This document shows, one piece after another, positions 8,853-16,530 of a DNA stretch of 48,688 nt (its first letter is position 1; the number at the start of each line of letters is the position of its first letter). The notes beneath the pieces were generated by a model. That model was given only the letters and a program-made list of their open reading frames with translations. It ran no database searches and was not told the DNA's origin. The position numbers were made by a program, and so were the translations under genes. Source of the stretch: Caryophanales bacterium (lineage in GTDB: Bacteria > Bacillota_I > Bacilli_A > RF39 > UBA660); NCBI GenBank assembly GCA_016288795.1, contig JAEELI010000015.1, forward strand, positions 1-48,688. The letters are read 5' to 3'.

Positions 8853-9263
8853 TTATTTGTTTGTTTTTTCTTCTGTAGTGTCATTCTTAGGTTCTAATGT
8901 TCCAGTATCAACAGTTAATTCTGATTTACAAATATCTTTATGAGCTGCTATATTAGTTAAACATTGCATACAAGTATTAATATCTTTAGTTGTATCATTA
9001 TAATTCATTTCAAATAATAAATTGAATAATGCACTAACTATAGTAGGAATAAAGAATACTATAACTGCAGCGATAAATCTTCTTATTAATTTACCTACAG
9101 CTTTATTAATTTCATCTTCCTTACTTGAAATAACTGCCTTTCCTAAATCGATCATTCCTAAAATGATTAAAACTAAAGGAATAACGATTTTAATAACCAT
9201 TACGAAATATCCTGCAGCACCCCATGCACCAGCAGTGTCTGCACAAAAACCACCTAATAACAT
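8853..9263 (-). CDS. VirB2/T4SS-pilin-like small membrane protein
   Basis: A 136-residue protein with two transmembrane helices (about 16-41 and 60-84) separated by SSKEDEINKAVGKLIRR, a layout close to the T4SS pilin-like family seen in Gram-positives and candidate phyla. The N-terminus (MLLGGFCADTAGAWGAAGY) may itself be the short exported end. A hydrophilic Cys-containing tail (about 85-136) follows. It has its own near-consensus promoter and a strong terminator, as expected for a subunit needed in large amounts. An AGAAGG site precedes ATG 9263. The same domain occurs in three other proteins of this locus; this is the minimal form and the best candidate for a structural VirB2 subunit. Polymerisation into a filament is inference. 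Confidence 0.8.
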   Translation of the reverse strand: MLLGGFCADTAGAWGAAGYFVMVIKIVIPLVLIILGMIDLGKAVISSKEDEINKAVGKLIRRFIAAVIVFFIPTIVSALFNLLFEMNYNDTTKDINTCMQCLTNIAAHKDICKSELTVDTGTLEPKNDTTEEKTNK

Positions 9264-9298
9264 ATTTCAAACCTTCTTTCTCTCTCTAATCTAACTTA

Positions 9299-9327
9299 AT
9301 TTTATCTAATCTATCGTTATAAGTCAA
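9299..9327 (-). promoter_or_regulatory. Near-consensus sigma-A promoter of the VirB2-like gene
   Basis: The minus strand reads TTGACT (9322-9327), a 17-nt spacer, then TAAAAT (9299-9304). It lies in the 90-bp gap between the TadZ-like gene and the VirB2-like gene and is among the best promoter matches in the window. Confidence 0.75.
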
Positions 9328-9353
9328 GGAAATAAAATAATTTTAACTACTTT

Positions 9354-10322
9354 TTACCATATCTTTTTATTTTGATTTGTTTCATTTAATCTTGAAAAAC
9401 CTAAAGCGATTAAAAAATCATTTATTATTTTTATATTATCTAATTTTTCATCCAAACAAGGAATATTGTAAAAAACTTTACTTCCTGATTCATATTCAAA
9501 GTCAGATACATCTTTACTATCTAAGACACTTCTATTTAAAATTATTTTCTTATTATGTAATTTATCAAATATTTTTTTATCATGTCTTATCAATTTATTT
9601 AACTTAAGAATACCTGGTTCAATTAAGTATATTACTTCTGTACATATACTTTCATCTCCATCATTCAAGTCTATAAATATAACTTCATATTCACTACTAT
9701 TTGCTATTTTATCTTTTATAGTCATAAAATCAGCATTTTCTAAACTTTTATCATTAAAGTATTCAAAGTCACTATTATTTATTTCTATTGCTTTAACTTT
9801 ATAATTTTTTTGTAAATGTTTCTTTAACATATAAATAAGTGTAGTGGCTCCTGAATGTTCAGTAACATTCTTAAATCCTATTATTCTTTGTTCTATTTTA
9901 ATACTACTCTCTTTTTTATTTTGAGGAGCCTCATAAGTAGTATTTAAATGTTGATAAGCTGCAACATCTTTATAAGAATTTGGATTATCAATTAAAAATG
10001 GAATGGCATCAACACTTCTAGTAAAATTATAAATACCTATAGATACTAATTGTGATAAATACATATCAGAATTGACTGTTGGTGAATCATCTAGTAAAAC
10101 TATTACTTTATCCATATCAAAATTGATAGATAATTCGCGCATAGTATTTACGTTTTCATAGTCTTGAATCGCTGTTATATCTATAATTAATTTGTTGTAA
10201 TAGAAATTATTAAATTGATTAATTAAATCTTGAACAGTAAATACGCCATTGATAGATTTAATAACATCAATATTTAGCGTTCCTAGTAATGTTTGATACT
10301 TATTTGAAACTATTACATTCAT
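9354..10322 (-). CDS. TadZ/CpaE-like P-loop protein (pilus localisation factor), degenerate Walker A
   Basis: A 322-residue soluble protein. Residues 1-115 resemble the divergent receiver-like domain of TadZ/CpaE (alternating strands and helices such as NKLIIDITAI and KVIVLLDDS). From about 146 a MinD/ParA-like fold begins, with IGFKNVTEHSGATTLIYML at 148-166, where the P-loop should be. The hallmark lysines of the deviant Walker A motif are absent (HSGATT in place of GxGKTT). VIFIDLND near 214-221 takes the place of Walker B. TadZ proteins mark the pole or site of Tad pilus assembly and bind ATP; this one may bind it poorly or not at all. It is last in the pilin unit, 2 bp after the 163-residue pilin-like gene. 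Confidence 0.72.
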   Translation of the reverse strand: MNVIVSNKYQTLLGTLNIDVIKSINGVFTVQDLINQFNNFYYNKLIIDITAIQDYENVNTMRELSINFDMDKVIVLLDDSPTVNSDMYLSQLVSIGIYNFTRSVDAIPFLIDNPNSYKDVAAYQHLNTTYEAPQNKKESSIKIEQRIIGFKNVTEHSGATTLIYMLKKHLQKNYKVKAIEINNSDFEYFNDKSLENADFMTIKDKIANSSEYEVIFIDLNDGDESICTEVIYLIEPGILKLNKLIRHDKKIFDKLHNKKIILNRSVLDSKDVSDFEYESGSKVFYNIPCLDEKLDNIKIINDFLIALGFSRLNETNQNKKIW

Positions 10323-10324
10323 AA

Positions 10325-10816
10325 TTAACTCTCCCGCTCTAATTTTTGGATAGCAGAATATAATTTAATAGCTTTAGTTTGCCCACGAATTTTAAAGTTA
10401 ATCAAATCACCCATAATTGGTAATTTAAATTTATAAAACAAACTTAAATCATACATTATAGTGCTATCGCTTTTAATCTTACAACCAGAATAGTTGCATC
10501 TTAACTTCAAACAGTAATAGTAGGTTTCATTTTTTTTGGCTTTTTCAAAGTTAGTAGTATTTAAATCACTAACTCCATATTCTTTTCCTTCTTCACATTT
10601 GCCTTTTTCTGTATATCCACTATTAACTAAATAATTATTAATAATACCTAAAGACTTATCACTAACGCCTTCATACTTTTCTATTATAGCTAAACTACCA
10701 TTTTTTAATCTAAATACTCTACTATAAGAAATTGCTACAGCTAAAAAACCAGCAAACAAGAAAGTAAACACTAGAATATATTTAAAAGTTGTAGTTGTAC
10801 CTGTCGCTTCTCTCAT
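10325..10816 (-). CDS. Pilin-like/TadE-like protein with MREATG start
   Basis: A 163-residue protein beginning MREATG, followed at once by a hydrophobic helix (about 13-32) and an exposed C-terminal domain with Cys pairs. It is a paralogue of the 170-residue neighbour: both have the MxEATG start, a TM, a G-x-C segment near residue 70, and a similar end (YDLSLFYKFKLPIMGDLINF here, YDVKVFYRLDVPIIKQLLNN there). The layout fits TadE/TadF minor pseudopilins, which have a short leader before the helix. The canonical Glu at +5 after the Gly is missing (TTTTF follows). It lies 9 bp after its paralogue and 2 bp before TadZ. The role as minor pilin is inferred from context. Confidence 0.75.
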   Translation of the reverse strand: MREATGTTTTFKYILVFTFLFAGFLAVAISYSRVFRLKNGSLAIIEKYEGVSDKSLGIINNYLVNSGYTEKGKCEEGKEYGVSDLNTTNFEKAKKNETYYYCLKLRCNYSGCKIKSDSTIMYDLSLFYKFKLPIMGDLINFKIRGQTKAIKLYSAIQKLERES

Positions 10817-10825
10817 TATATCCCC

Positions 10826-11338
10826 CTAGCTAGCACTTCCATATAATATTTTAGTTGATCCATCTAATGATAGATTATTCAATAATTGTTTAATAATAGG
10901 AACATCTAATCGATAAAACACTTTAACATCATAATAATACATTTTTCGCACTTCTTCGCTATATTTACACTTATCGTTAGTACATGCTTTTTCAGCAATT
11001 TTGCCATTAATTTTGTCCACATTATGAACTCTAATACAAACAACTGCATCGTTATTATTTTTGGTTCCATCCCTTTGATATCCAATCCAATCATTTGGAC
11101 AAGTTCCAGTAATACGATGTCCAGTTTTTTCTAAATGACTTACCATCTCTGATATAGCTGCAGAACTCAAGTTATTCGGAGCAGTGCTTAACTCATTATT
11201 TTGAATTATATTAATTACTTCATCTTTAACCGCAAATGCTTTTGAGTGATTAATTGTTAAACACATTATTCCCGTAAATAGTAAGATAAAAAGAATTACA
11301 ATTTGAACAACTGATATTCCACCTGTCGCTTCTTTCAT
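10826..11338 (-). CDS. Pilin-like/TadE-like protein with MKEATG start
   Basis: A 170-residue protein starting MKEATGGISVVQIVI, with one transmembrane helix (about 9-28) and a roughly 140-residue outside domain containing five Cys (some likely in disulfides, for example KACTNDKCKY). It is the closest relative of the next gene in the operon and shares the short conserved leader with the two small pilins upstream. The GKIAEK...VFYRLDVP region resembles the end of TadE-type proteins. It is likely a minor pilin or pilus-assembly subunit. Translation starts at ATG 11338 with AGGAGT upstream. Confidence 0.75.
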   Translation of the reverse strand: MKEATGGISVVQIVILFILLFTGIMCLTINHSKAFAVKDEVINIIQNNELSTAPNNLSSAAISEMVSHLEKTGHRITGTCPNDWIGYQRDGTKNNNDAVVCIRVHNVDKINGKIAEKACTNDKCKYSEEVRKMYYYDVKVFYRLDVPIIKQLLNNLSLDGSTKILYGSAS

Positions 11339-11348
11339 TTAATCACTC

Positions 11349-11600
11349 CTATCCTTTATATACACATTCGAATATATTTGATTCGTCACCTGGTAAATGA
11401 CACTTCACTGTTTTACAATTTGTTTTTGGTTTGCCAGCTGCATTAACACATTTTTCACAAACTGCTTTACTACATTGAGAATTATTATTAACATCTTGCC
11501 TAACTATAGGCCAAATTACATAGTAAAAAAAGGCCATTAGAACTCCAATAGCCAAAATCACAAAAACCGTGCTATTTAATTCTCCTGATGCCTCTTTCAT
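11349..11600 (-). CDS. Small pilin-like protein, MKEASG type
   Basis: An 83-residue protein. MKEASGELNSTVF leads straight into one hydrophobic helix ending FFYYVIWP, then a Cys-rich tail of about 50 residues with seven Cys. It is a paralogue of the 95-residue pilin upstream: both have ELN after the leader, FFYxVIWP and a Ser-x-Cys-Ser at the same spacing. The size and single N-terminal helix are like Flp-type pilins. No strong ribosome binding site is visible, so expression may depend on coupling to the gene 10 bp upstream. Confidence 0.8.
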   Translation of the reverse strand: MKEASGELNSTVFVILAIGVLMAFFYYVIWPIVRQDVNNNSQCSKAVCEKCVNAAGKPKTNCKTVKCHLPGDESNIFECVYKG

Positions 11601-11610
11601 AATTTATACT

Positions 11611-11898
11611 CTAGTTTCTATTGTCATTACATGTTCTAGTTGATGTCTTACTGCCTTGCTTATATTCACATTTTTGTGTAGCTCCTGCTGCTGCTGGTGG
11701 GCAAGTTATTTTCCAAGCATTGCTTCCTTCACCACCACTTGTCTTGTATTCTGCACCATTTGCAGCACTACAAGCACTAGACAAAGTCATACCTACCTTT
11801 AAGTTTGGCCATATAACTAAATAAAAGAATGCCAATAATGCAGCAACTGCAACTACAGTTACAACAGTCATATTTAATTCACCAGTTGCTTCTTTCAA
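11611..11898 (-). CDS. Small Flp-like pilin candidate (TTG start)
   Basis: A 95-residue protein starting at TTG 11898, with GGAGGAG six bases upstream; no ATG precedes the conserved KEATG leader. KEATGELNMT is followed by a hydrophobic helix (about 11-30, VVTVVAVAALLAFFYLVIWP), then a Gly/Ala/Ser-rich tail with four Cys. It is first in the pilin unit, behind a near-consensus promoter, as expected for a major pilin. In Flp prepilins a Gly-cleavage leader is followed by Glu at +5; here Glu is at +1 and +5 is Thr, so processing must be non-canonical or absent. Paralogous to the 83-residue neighbour. Confidence 0.82.
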   Translation of the reverse strand: MKEATGELNMTVVTVVAVAALLAFFYLVIWPNLKVGMTLSSACSAANGAEYKTSGGEGSNAWKITCPPAAAGATQKCEYKQGSKTSTRTCNDNRN

Positions 11899-11935
11899 AT
11901 TAATCTCCTCCTCTATACTCTATTTTTATATTTTC

Positions 11936-11964
11936 ATTATAACCAATAATTATTAAAAAAACAA
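11936..11964 (-). promoter_or_regulatory. Sigma-A promoter of the pilin-TadZ unit
   Basis: The minus strand reads TTGTTT (11959-11964), a 17-nt spacer and TATAAT (11936-11941), 38 bp before the TTG start. The -35 lies inside the T-tract and stem of the preceding terminator, so the terminator and promoter are nested. Confidence 0.7.
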
Positions 11965-11992
11965 TGTCAAATTTGAAAATTGGACATTGTTT
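11953..11992 (-). terminator. Terminator after the 187-residue gene
   Basis: Arms ACAATGTC (11961-11968) and GACATTGT (11983-11990) with an A/T-rich internal segment, followed on the minus strand by seven T's. It separates the wall-hydrolase unit from the pilin unit. Confidence 0.8.
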
Positions 11993-12009
11993 ACATTTTT
12001 GTGTTAATT

Positions 12010-12573
12010 CTAACTTTTCATATACTCTATAATTCTATGATCTTTTATAAGTAATTTGGCGTAATAGTAAAAGTCTTCAATATCACTTTCAATATCATCA
12101 CATAAAGACTTATATCCACTATCGAAGGAAAATCCATGAGTATATTCTAAATAACATGTCATATCCTTTCCATCATAGTCACCTTTAATAATTGCGGTTC
12201 CATTTTCATAGGTAATACGATATGTATACTTAAGTTCATCTGTAACATAGTAATACGATGGTGTTAATTCCATATACACTCCATCATATAAAATATTTTT
12301 ATTCATATATAATTCATAAGAATATATATCAAAGTATTTAGATTCTCCTTCACAATTAGTTGCTTCATCTTCTCTACAACTTCCTGCAGGATTATCTATA
12401 TTATCATTTACATATAAACTATTATTTAGCGTAAATCCTTTTCTCTCTAGAAGATTTGTCATTTTTTTTTGATAAACTATATCTTTTCTACCCATTCTAA
12501 TCAAGAATAATATTCCAAAAAGAACTACAAAAACTATTCCAATTATAATCAATACTTTTCTTCTATCTCTCAT
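12010..12573 (-). CDS. Single-pass membrane protein of unknown function
   Basis: A 187-residue protein: basic start (MRDRRK), one transmembrane helix (about 7-24), then an outside domain of about 160 residues rich in Tyr, Asp and Glu, with four Cys. I recognise no family. It follows the VirB2-like/hydrolase fusion by 11 bp, with an AAAGGGG ribosome site, and ends at a terminator, so the two form a two-gene unit. The topology is like that of the 253-residue protein ending the locus. A structural or assembly role in the envelope machine is a guess from position. Confidence 0.65.
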   Translation of the reverse strand: MRDRRKVLIIIGIVFVVLFGILFLIRMGRKDIVYQKKMTNLLERKGFTLNNSLYVNDNIDNPAGSCREDEATNCEGESKYFDIYSYELYMNKNILYDGVYMELTPSYYYVTDELKYTYRITYENGTAIIKGDYDGKDMTCYLEYTHGFSFDSGYKSLCDDIESDIEDFYYYAKLLIKDHRIIEYMKS

Positions 12574-12584
12574 ATATTCCCCTT

Positions 12585-13628
12585 TTAATCCACATAATTA
12601 GGTTTGTCTTGATTCTTTTGATATTCATTATAAGCCGAGTTGGTATACCCAAATGGATCACAATTTGGGCATGGGAACGAATAGAACTTATAATGATATT
12701 CCCCTTTATCACCATAGGTATAAATAATTGTTTTATCCCTAACATATTCATTTTTATTTTCTTTATTTCCCGTAGAACCATTGTTAACAATTTTAGAAAT
12801 ATCACCAAAATTATCATGTTCGTCAACGTATGGTGCTAAAAGCGTTCTATCACCATTTTTTACAACTGATCTAACCACAGAAACATAAGAATCGCCTGGC
12901 TCTTTATTTAACTCCAACCCTTCACAATTATCACCGGTTCCAGCATAACAATGGCCACAATGAAAGAAACTTCCTTTTGTTACATAATCATAAATATTTG
13001 AAAAACTACTACCATATAACTCATATCTATTAACCATGAGTTCTGCCTCAGCCCTTGCTCCTTGAACAGAACCTTGTTCACATTTAGCGATAACCGCTAA
13101 TGCTTTAATATCGCTATCGCTAATATTATATTTTCTACCTGTATTTGAACCTCCATCTGGAGTGCTAGGATTATATCTTGGAATAAAATACTTTTTAGAA
13201 TTTTCTTTTTTCTTTTCAGCTTCTTTTCTCAATCTTTCGGCTTCAATTTCGTTTTCTCTTTCATCTTTAGATATTTGGTTTTTCTTTTCTTTTTCATATA
13301 ATTCCTTATAGAAAGCTAAGTTATCAGAATTTTCTATACAACTAGATAAATCTAATGGAACTATAAAAGATTCATTGAATACATTAAATAGACTTTCTAC
13401 TAATGTCGGCATTATAAAAATAACTATTCCAGCAATAATTCGTTTTATTAAAGCATTAGTGGCTTTTTTTATCGAATCATCATCTTTATCAAGGACAGCT
13501 TTAAAAAAATCTATCATGCCTATAACTATTATTATTAAAGGAATAATTATGAGTAACACTCTAAAAGATTTTCTTAAAATTGAAAAAATATATAACGTTG
13601 GATAATTAGTACAAAAATCAGTATTCAT
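12585..13628 (-). CDS. VirB2-like two-helix domain fused to SleB-like cell wall hydrolase
   Basis: A 347-residue protein; ATG 13628 is chosen because AAGAGGAG lies 7 nt upstream (an earlier ATG at 13649 has none). Residues 17-80 hold the VirB2-like domain: helix, GMIDFFKAVLDKDDDSIKKA, helix. Next comes a charged coiled linker (about 105-150). The C-terminal 180 residues resemble SleB/CwlJ-type hydrolases: IKALAVIAKCEQGS with the probable catalytic Glu (about 184), then AEAELMVNRY (NR about 200-201), APYVDEHDNFGDIS, and a DPFGYT end. Such enzymes open peptidoglycan. In T4SS a VirB1-type hydrolase clears the wall; here it is tethered to a pilin-like membrane anchor. It follows TadC after a terminator. 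Catalytic activity is inferred from the motif. Confidence 0.72.
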   Translation of the reverse strand: MNTDFCTNYPTLYIFSILRKSFRVLLIIIPLIIIVIGMIDFFKAVLDKDDDSIKKATNALIKRIIAGIVIFIMPTLVESLFNVFNESFIVPLDLSSCIENSDNLAFYKELYEKEKKNQISKDERENEIEAERLRKEAEKKKENSKKYFIPRYNPSTPDGGSNTGRKYNISDSDIKALAVIAKCEQGSVQGARAEAELMVNRYELYGSSFSNIYDYVTKGSFFHCGHCYAGTGDNCEGLELNKEPGDSYVSVVRSVVKNGDRTLLAPYVDEHDNFGDISKIVNNGSTGNKENKNEYVRDKTIIYTYGDKGEYHYKFYSFPCPNCDPFGYTNSAYNEYQKNQDKPNYVD

Positions 13629-13667
13629 ATCAATACTCCTCTTAACCATTATACAACATCAAACAAA

Positions 13668-13694
13668 TAAAAAAAAGAAGTAAAACTTCTTTTA
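13668..13694 (-). terminator. Terminator after tadC
   Basis: AAGAAG (13675-13680) and CTTCTT (13686-13691) form a 6-bp stem; the minus strand continues with eight T's. It overlaps the tadC stop codon and ends the adhesin-CpaB-TadABC transcript. Confidence 0.8.
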
Positions 13695-14480
13695 TATATT
13701 CATCATTTGAACTACGGCTAAAACCAAAAGTATCATAACTCCAAAACCAGTGGACAATAACATCTTCATGGTTTTACCTTCCATCTTATCTAATCTATTT
13801 TTATACTTAGTCTCTCTTGCCTTTTGTTGTAGATTAGATATTGTTCTTGAAAACATTACCATTTGTTCTTGCTTTCTATCTTGACTACCAATACTCAAAC
13901 GGTATAAAAGTCTCATCATACGCATTGAGTCACGAACGGGATATTTTCTAGCAAAGTTCATGTATGGATTAATTGAATCATCACCGGCATTAATCTCGTT
14001 AATCATTTCTTGTAATCCATCTTTGAAAATATCTGGAGCGTCTAAAACACTCTTTCCTATGGCAACAGGAACAGTATAGTGTTGAATTAATATTTCGATA
14101 CTTTTCAAATAATGTGGCAACATACTATCTATTCTAAACATGTGACTTTTATATTTAGATTTATAATCAAAATAATCTAACTTAAATGTAATGAATCCTA
14201 AAACAATGGATAACAATATTTTCAAGCCATCTAAACTATTTAGAAAGAAGAATATTGCTATTACCATGACAATTAAACCATTTCTAATTCTTTTAGTAAA
14301 GATTGCATCTGAATTTACACTATCACCATGTCTAGCTCTAACATAGAAATCCCAATCGCTTTCTTTTAATTTCCTAAACAAATAGAAATTATCATTTACA
14401 AACTCTTTAATACTTAATTGTCCATTGTAAGACATTACGATGAAAACTAGAACTGTTAATATAATTATCTCAACTTGCAT
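13692..14480 (-). CDS. tadC: TadC-like inner membrane platform protein (GspF fold)
   Basis: A 262-residue protein of the T2SSF/TadB-TadC class. Transmembrane segments are at about 4-20, 67-80, 82-100 and 240-260. The cytoplasmic helical domain between them carries LPHYLKSIEILIQHYTVPVA and a distal RQDRK/REIS-like RTISNLQQKA stretch. This is the standard layout, with the F-domain helices preceding the last TM. It shares a TAATG overlap with tadB, so translation is coupled. TadB and TadC form the membrane platform above TadA. The family and order (CpaB-TadA-TadB-TadC) are clear; the split between TadB and TadC is by position. Confidence 0.85.
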   Translation of the reverse strand: MQVEIIILTVLVFIVMSYNGQLSIKEFVNDNFYLFRKLKESDWDFYVRARHGDSVNSDAIFTKRIRNGLIVMVIAIFFFLNSLDGLKILLSIVLGFITFKLDYFDYKSKYKSHMFRIDSMLPHYLKSIEILIQHYTVPVAIGKSVLDAPDIFKDGLQEMINEINAGDDSINPYMNFARKYPVRDSMRMMRLLYRLSIGSQDRKQEQMVMFSRTISNLQQKARETKYKNRLDKMEGKTMKMLLSTGFGVMILLVLAVVQMMNI

Positions 14481-15382
14481 TATTCAGCCCCCACATCTTC
14501 ATTATAATATTTTTCTCCAGAAATCAAGAAATAAGCATTTAATAAAATTATTGCATGCAGTATCAATTGAACATACCAGGTTCCTAATAACTCAATAAAG
14601 TTATCTTTTCCAAGTAATAATTCAACTACTAAAACTAGAGAAGATAAAACTAAGCCGAATGTTATAAATCTTGTGTGAAAGTTTCTTCTATCCATTTGGT
14701 CTCTATATACACCTTCAACAAGGGCGTCTATATCCATTGACATATTTTCTAATGATTCTCCAGCATCTTTAGCACCTTCTTTTGTAATTTGTAAGAATAA
14801 TTGATGCATGTTTTTAACCATATAGAATGGGTATTTTGAATTAAAATACTCAATTGATTCATCTATAGTTCCATTTTTATAAGATAAATCTATCATTTTA
14901 GATATATCTCCTAAAACCGGCTCTTCTACGATTCCAGAGTCACGAACACCTTCAAGTGACTTAACAAAACTTTGTGTTGTATTAAACTCCATTATAACGT
15001 TTGTTGTATAAGTTTGAATTTGTTCAAATATAAATTCACTATATATTCTTTGGCATCTTAGATATGCTAAATATGGAATTATAGCAATTGCTGCAGTAGC
15101 ATAAACTATTCCCCAAATAATACTATAAAAATAGAAATATCCAAGGATTCCTGCTACACCTCCCAAAGCAACAACTTGAAAAGCATATTGTCGAGTTGTA
15201 TATTCTTGTCCTAATTCTTTAGCTTTTTCCCTAACCATCTTAAATGAGTATGGTGAAAAGCGATCATAAACAGCTCCTGCTTGTTCTAAAAAGTTTTTAT
15301 ATTTACTCTGATCTTTAGTTCTAGCAATCACAATTATTAATCCTATGAGTAATAATATTCCAAGTTCTGGCAAAGTTTTCAT
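14480..15382 (-). CDS. tadB: TadB-like inner membrane platform protein (GspF fold)
   Basis: A 300-residue protein. An N-terminal helix (about 8-20), paired helices near 70-105, a cytoplasmic GspF-like domain (about 110-230; EQIQTYTTNVIMEFNTTQSF, GAKDAGESLENMSMDIDALV), and C-terminal helices near 235-258 and 270-290. The Gly-Glu-Ser-Leu-Glu-x-Met-Ser segment is typical of T2SSF domains. It lies directly after tadA with an AGAAGGTG site before ATG 15382 and overlaps tadC. It acts with TadA in pilus assembly. Confidence 0.85.
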   Translation of the reverse strand: MKTLPELGILLLIGLIIVIARTKDQSKYKNFLEQAGAVYDRFSPYSFKMVREKAKELGQEYTTRQYAFQVVALGGVAGILGYFYFYSIIWGIVYATAAIAIIPYLAYLRCQRIYSEFIFEQIQTYTTNVIMEFNTTQSFVKSLEGVRDSGIVEEPVLGDISKMIDLSYKNGTIDESIEYFNSKYPFYMVKNMHQLFLQITKEGAKDAGESLENMSMDIDALVEGVYRDQMDRRNFHTRFITFGLVLSSLVLVVELLLGKDNFIELLGTWYVQLILHAIILLNAYFLISGEKYYNEDVGAE

Positions 15383-15396
15383 TAGACACCTTCTTC

Positions 15397-16491
15397 CTAT
15401 AGCGAATCTATTTCATCTTTTGAATTATTTTCTGTGTATTCACTAAATATTTCTTCTTTTAATATAACACCCTGACTTCCTAAATACTCTCTTAGGTATT
15501 TAGTTGGATTTTTAAATGCTATTTTTCCATCCAAGCTTTTCTTAAAAATAACATTATATAAAGCCTCATTATCTTCAGTTACAAAGAACTCAGTAACTTC
15601 AACAATCTCTCTTTGGAAACGTCCTAGTTCTTGACTCATGTAGCCTTTAACATGAATAGCTAATTGAACATACCTATGAATAGATTTTAAGAATTGATCT
15701 ATATCTTGATTAGATTCAAGCAAACTATACATACGCATAGGAACGTTTCTAGCACTATCAGAGTGGATTGTTGATAAAATATTATGACCTGATGATATTG
15801 AGTTACGAACGGCCATTACCGCTTCAGCACTACGAACCTCGGATAGTAATATCCATCTTGGGTTTTGTCGCATACATGCAACTAAAACGTCTGAATATCC
15901 AGCAATATTATTGGTTTTCATAGCTACTATGTCTCTATGAGGAAATATTTTATCTAAGTGTAATTCCAAAGTGTCTTCTATTGTAATTACTTTTTCATTT
16001 TCACCTATATGACTAGCTAAGTATTTAACAAGTTCTGTTTTACCTGAGCCAGTTTCTCCACTAACAATAATATTGCAATGGCCTTGAACACAAGTTAATA
16101 AGAAATTTAATAATTCCTCAGTAACATATTTTTCATTTATTAATTTTTCTTTATTTAGTCTTATTTTTGCTGGCGTTTTTCTTATTGTGCAAGCAATTCC
16201 ATTGGTAGCAATGGAATCATGCACAAAGTTTAAACGTAATTCAGCACTTTCGGCATCGAGTAAAGGATGAGCCATATTAAAGGTTTTACCCATTACATTA
16301 GAGCATTGAAAAGCTAGCTTTTCTAATAAAGCATTATTTATTTCTGGCCTTTCAATTGGATATACACCTTTATCTAAAGTTTTTAAGTGAATTTGACCAC
16401 CATTACTATAGGAAATATCGGTAACGTTGTCGTCATCTAAAAATTCTTTTAAAGGACCAAAATCAATTTGTGAAAATATAGCATCATTCAC
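15397..16491 (-). CDS. tadA: TadA/CpaF-like (VirB11-superfamily) secretion ATPase
   Basis: A 364-residue protein from GTG 16491, with GAGAGG five bases upstream. An N-terminal domain (1-130) includes LRLNFVHDSIATNGIACTIR. The motor follows: Walker A GETGSGKT (145-152), Asp box TIEDTLEL (170-177), Walker B WILLSEVR (213-220), His box GHNILSTIHS (235-244) and MRM (252-254). All catalytic elements are intact. TadA powers Tad pilus assembly and belongs to the same superfamily as VirB11, so in this locus it might also serve the T4SS proteins, which otherwise lack a VirB11. The gene follows CpaB and precedes tadB by 14 bp. Confidence 0.93.
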   Translation of the reverse strand: MNDAIFSQIDFGPLKEFLDDDNVTDISYSNGGQIHLKTLDKGVYPIERPEINNALLEKLAFQCSNVMGKTFNMAHPLLDAESAELRLNFVHDSIATNGIACTIRKTPAKIRLNKEKLINEKYVTEELLNFLLTCVQGHCNIIVSGETGSGKTELVKYLASHIGENEKVITIEDTLELHLDKIFPHRDIVAMKTNNIAGYSDVLVACMRQNPRWILLSEVRSAEAVMAVRNSISSGHNILSTIHSDSARNVPMRMYSLLESNQDIDQFLKSIHRYVQLAIHVKGYMSQELGRFQREIVEVTEFFVTEDNEALYNVIFKKSLDGKIAFKNPTKYLREYLGSQGVILKEEIFSEYTENNSKDEIDSL

Positions 16492-16530
16492 TTTAACCTC
16501 TCCTTTTTATTTTTTTTGTTATAAATATTA

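Noticed and set aside
12563-12826. Minus-strand frame inside the hydrolase fusion end
   Set aside because: No ribosome site; it is an Ile/Met-rich alternative frame of the true gene.
13648-13653. TATAAT box before the hydrolase fusion
   Set aside because: Its predicted start site would fall within the ribosome site (13636-13643), and no -35 is visible apart from the terminator T-tract.
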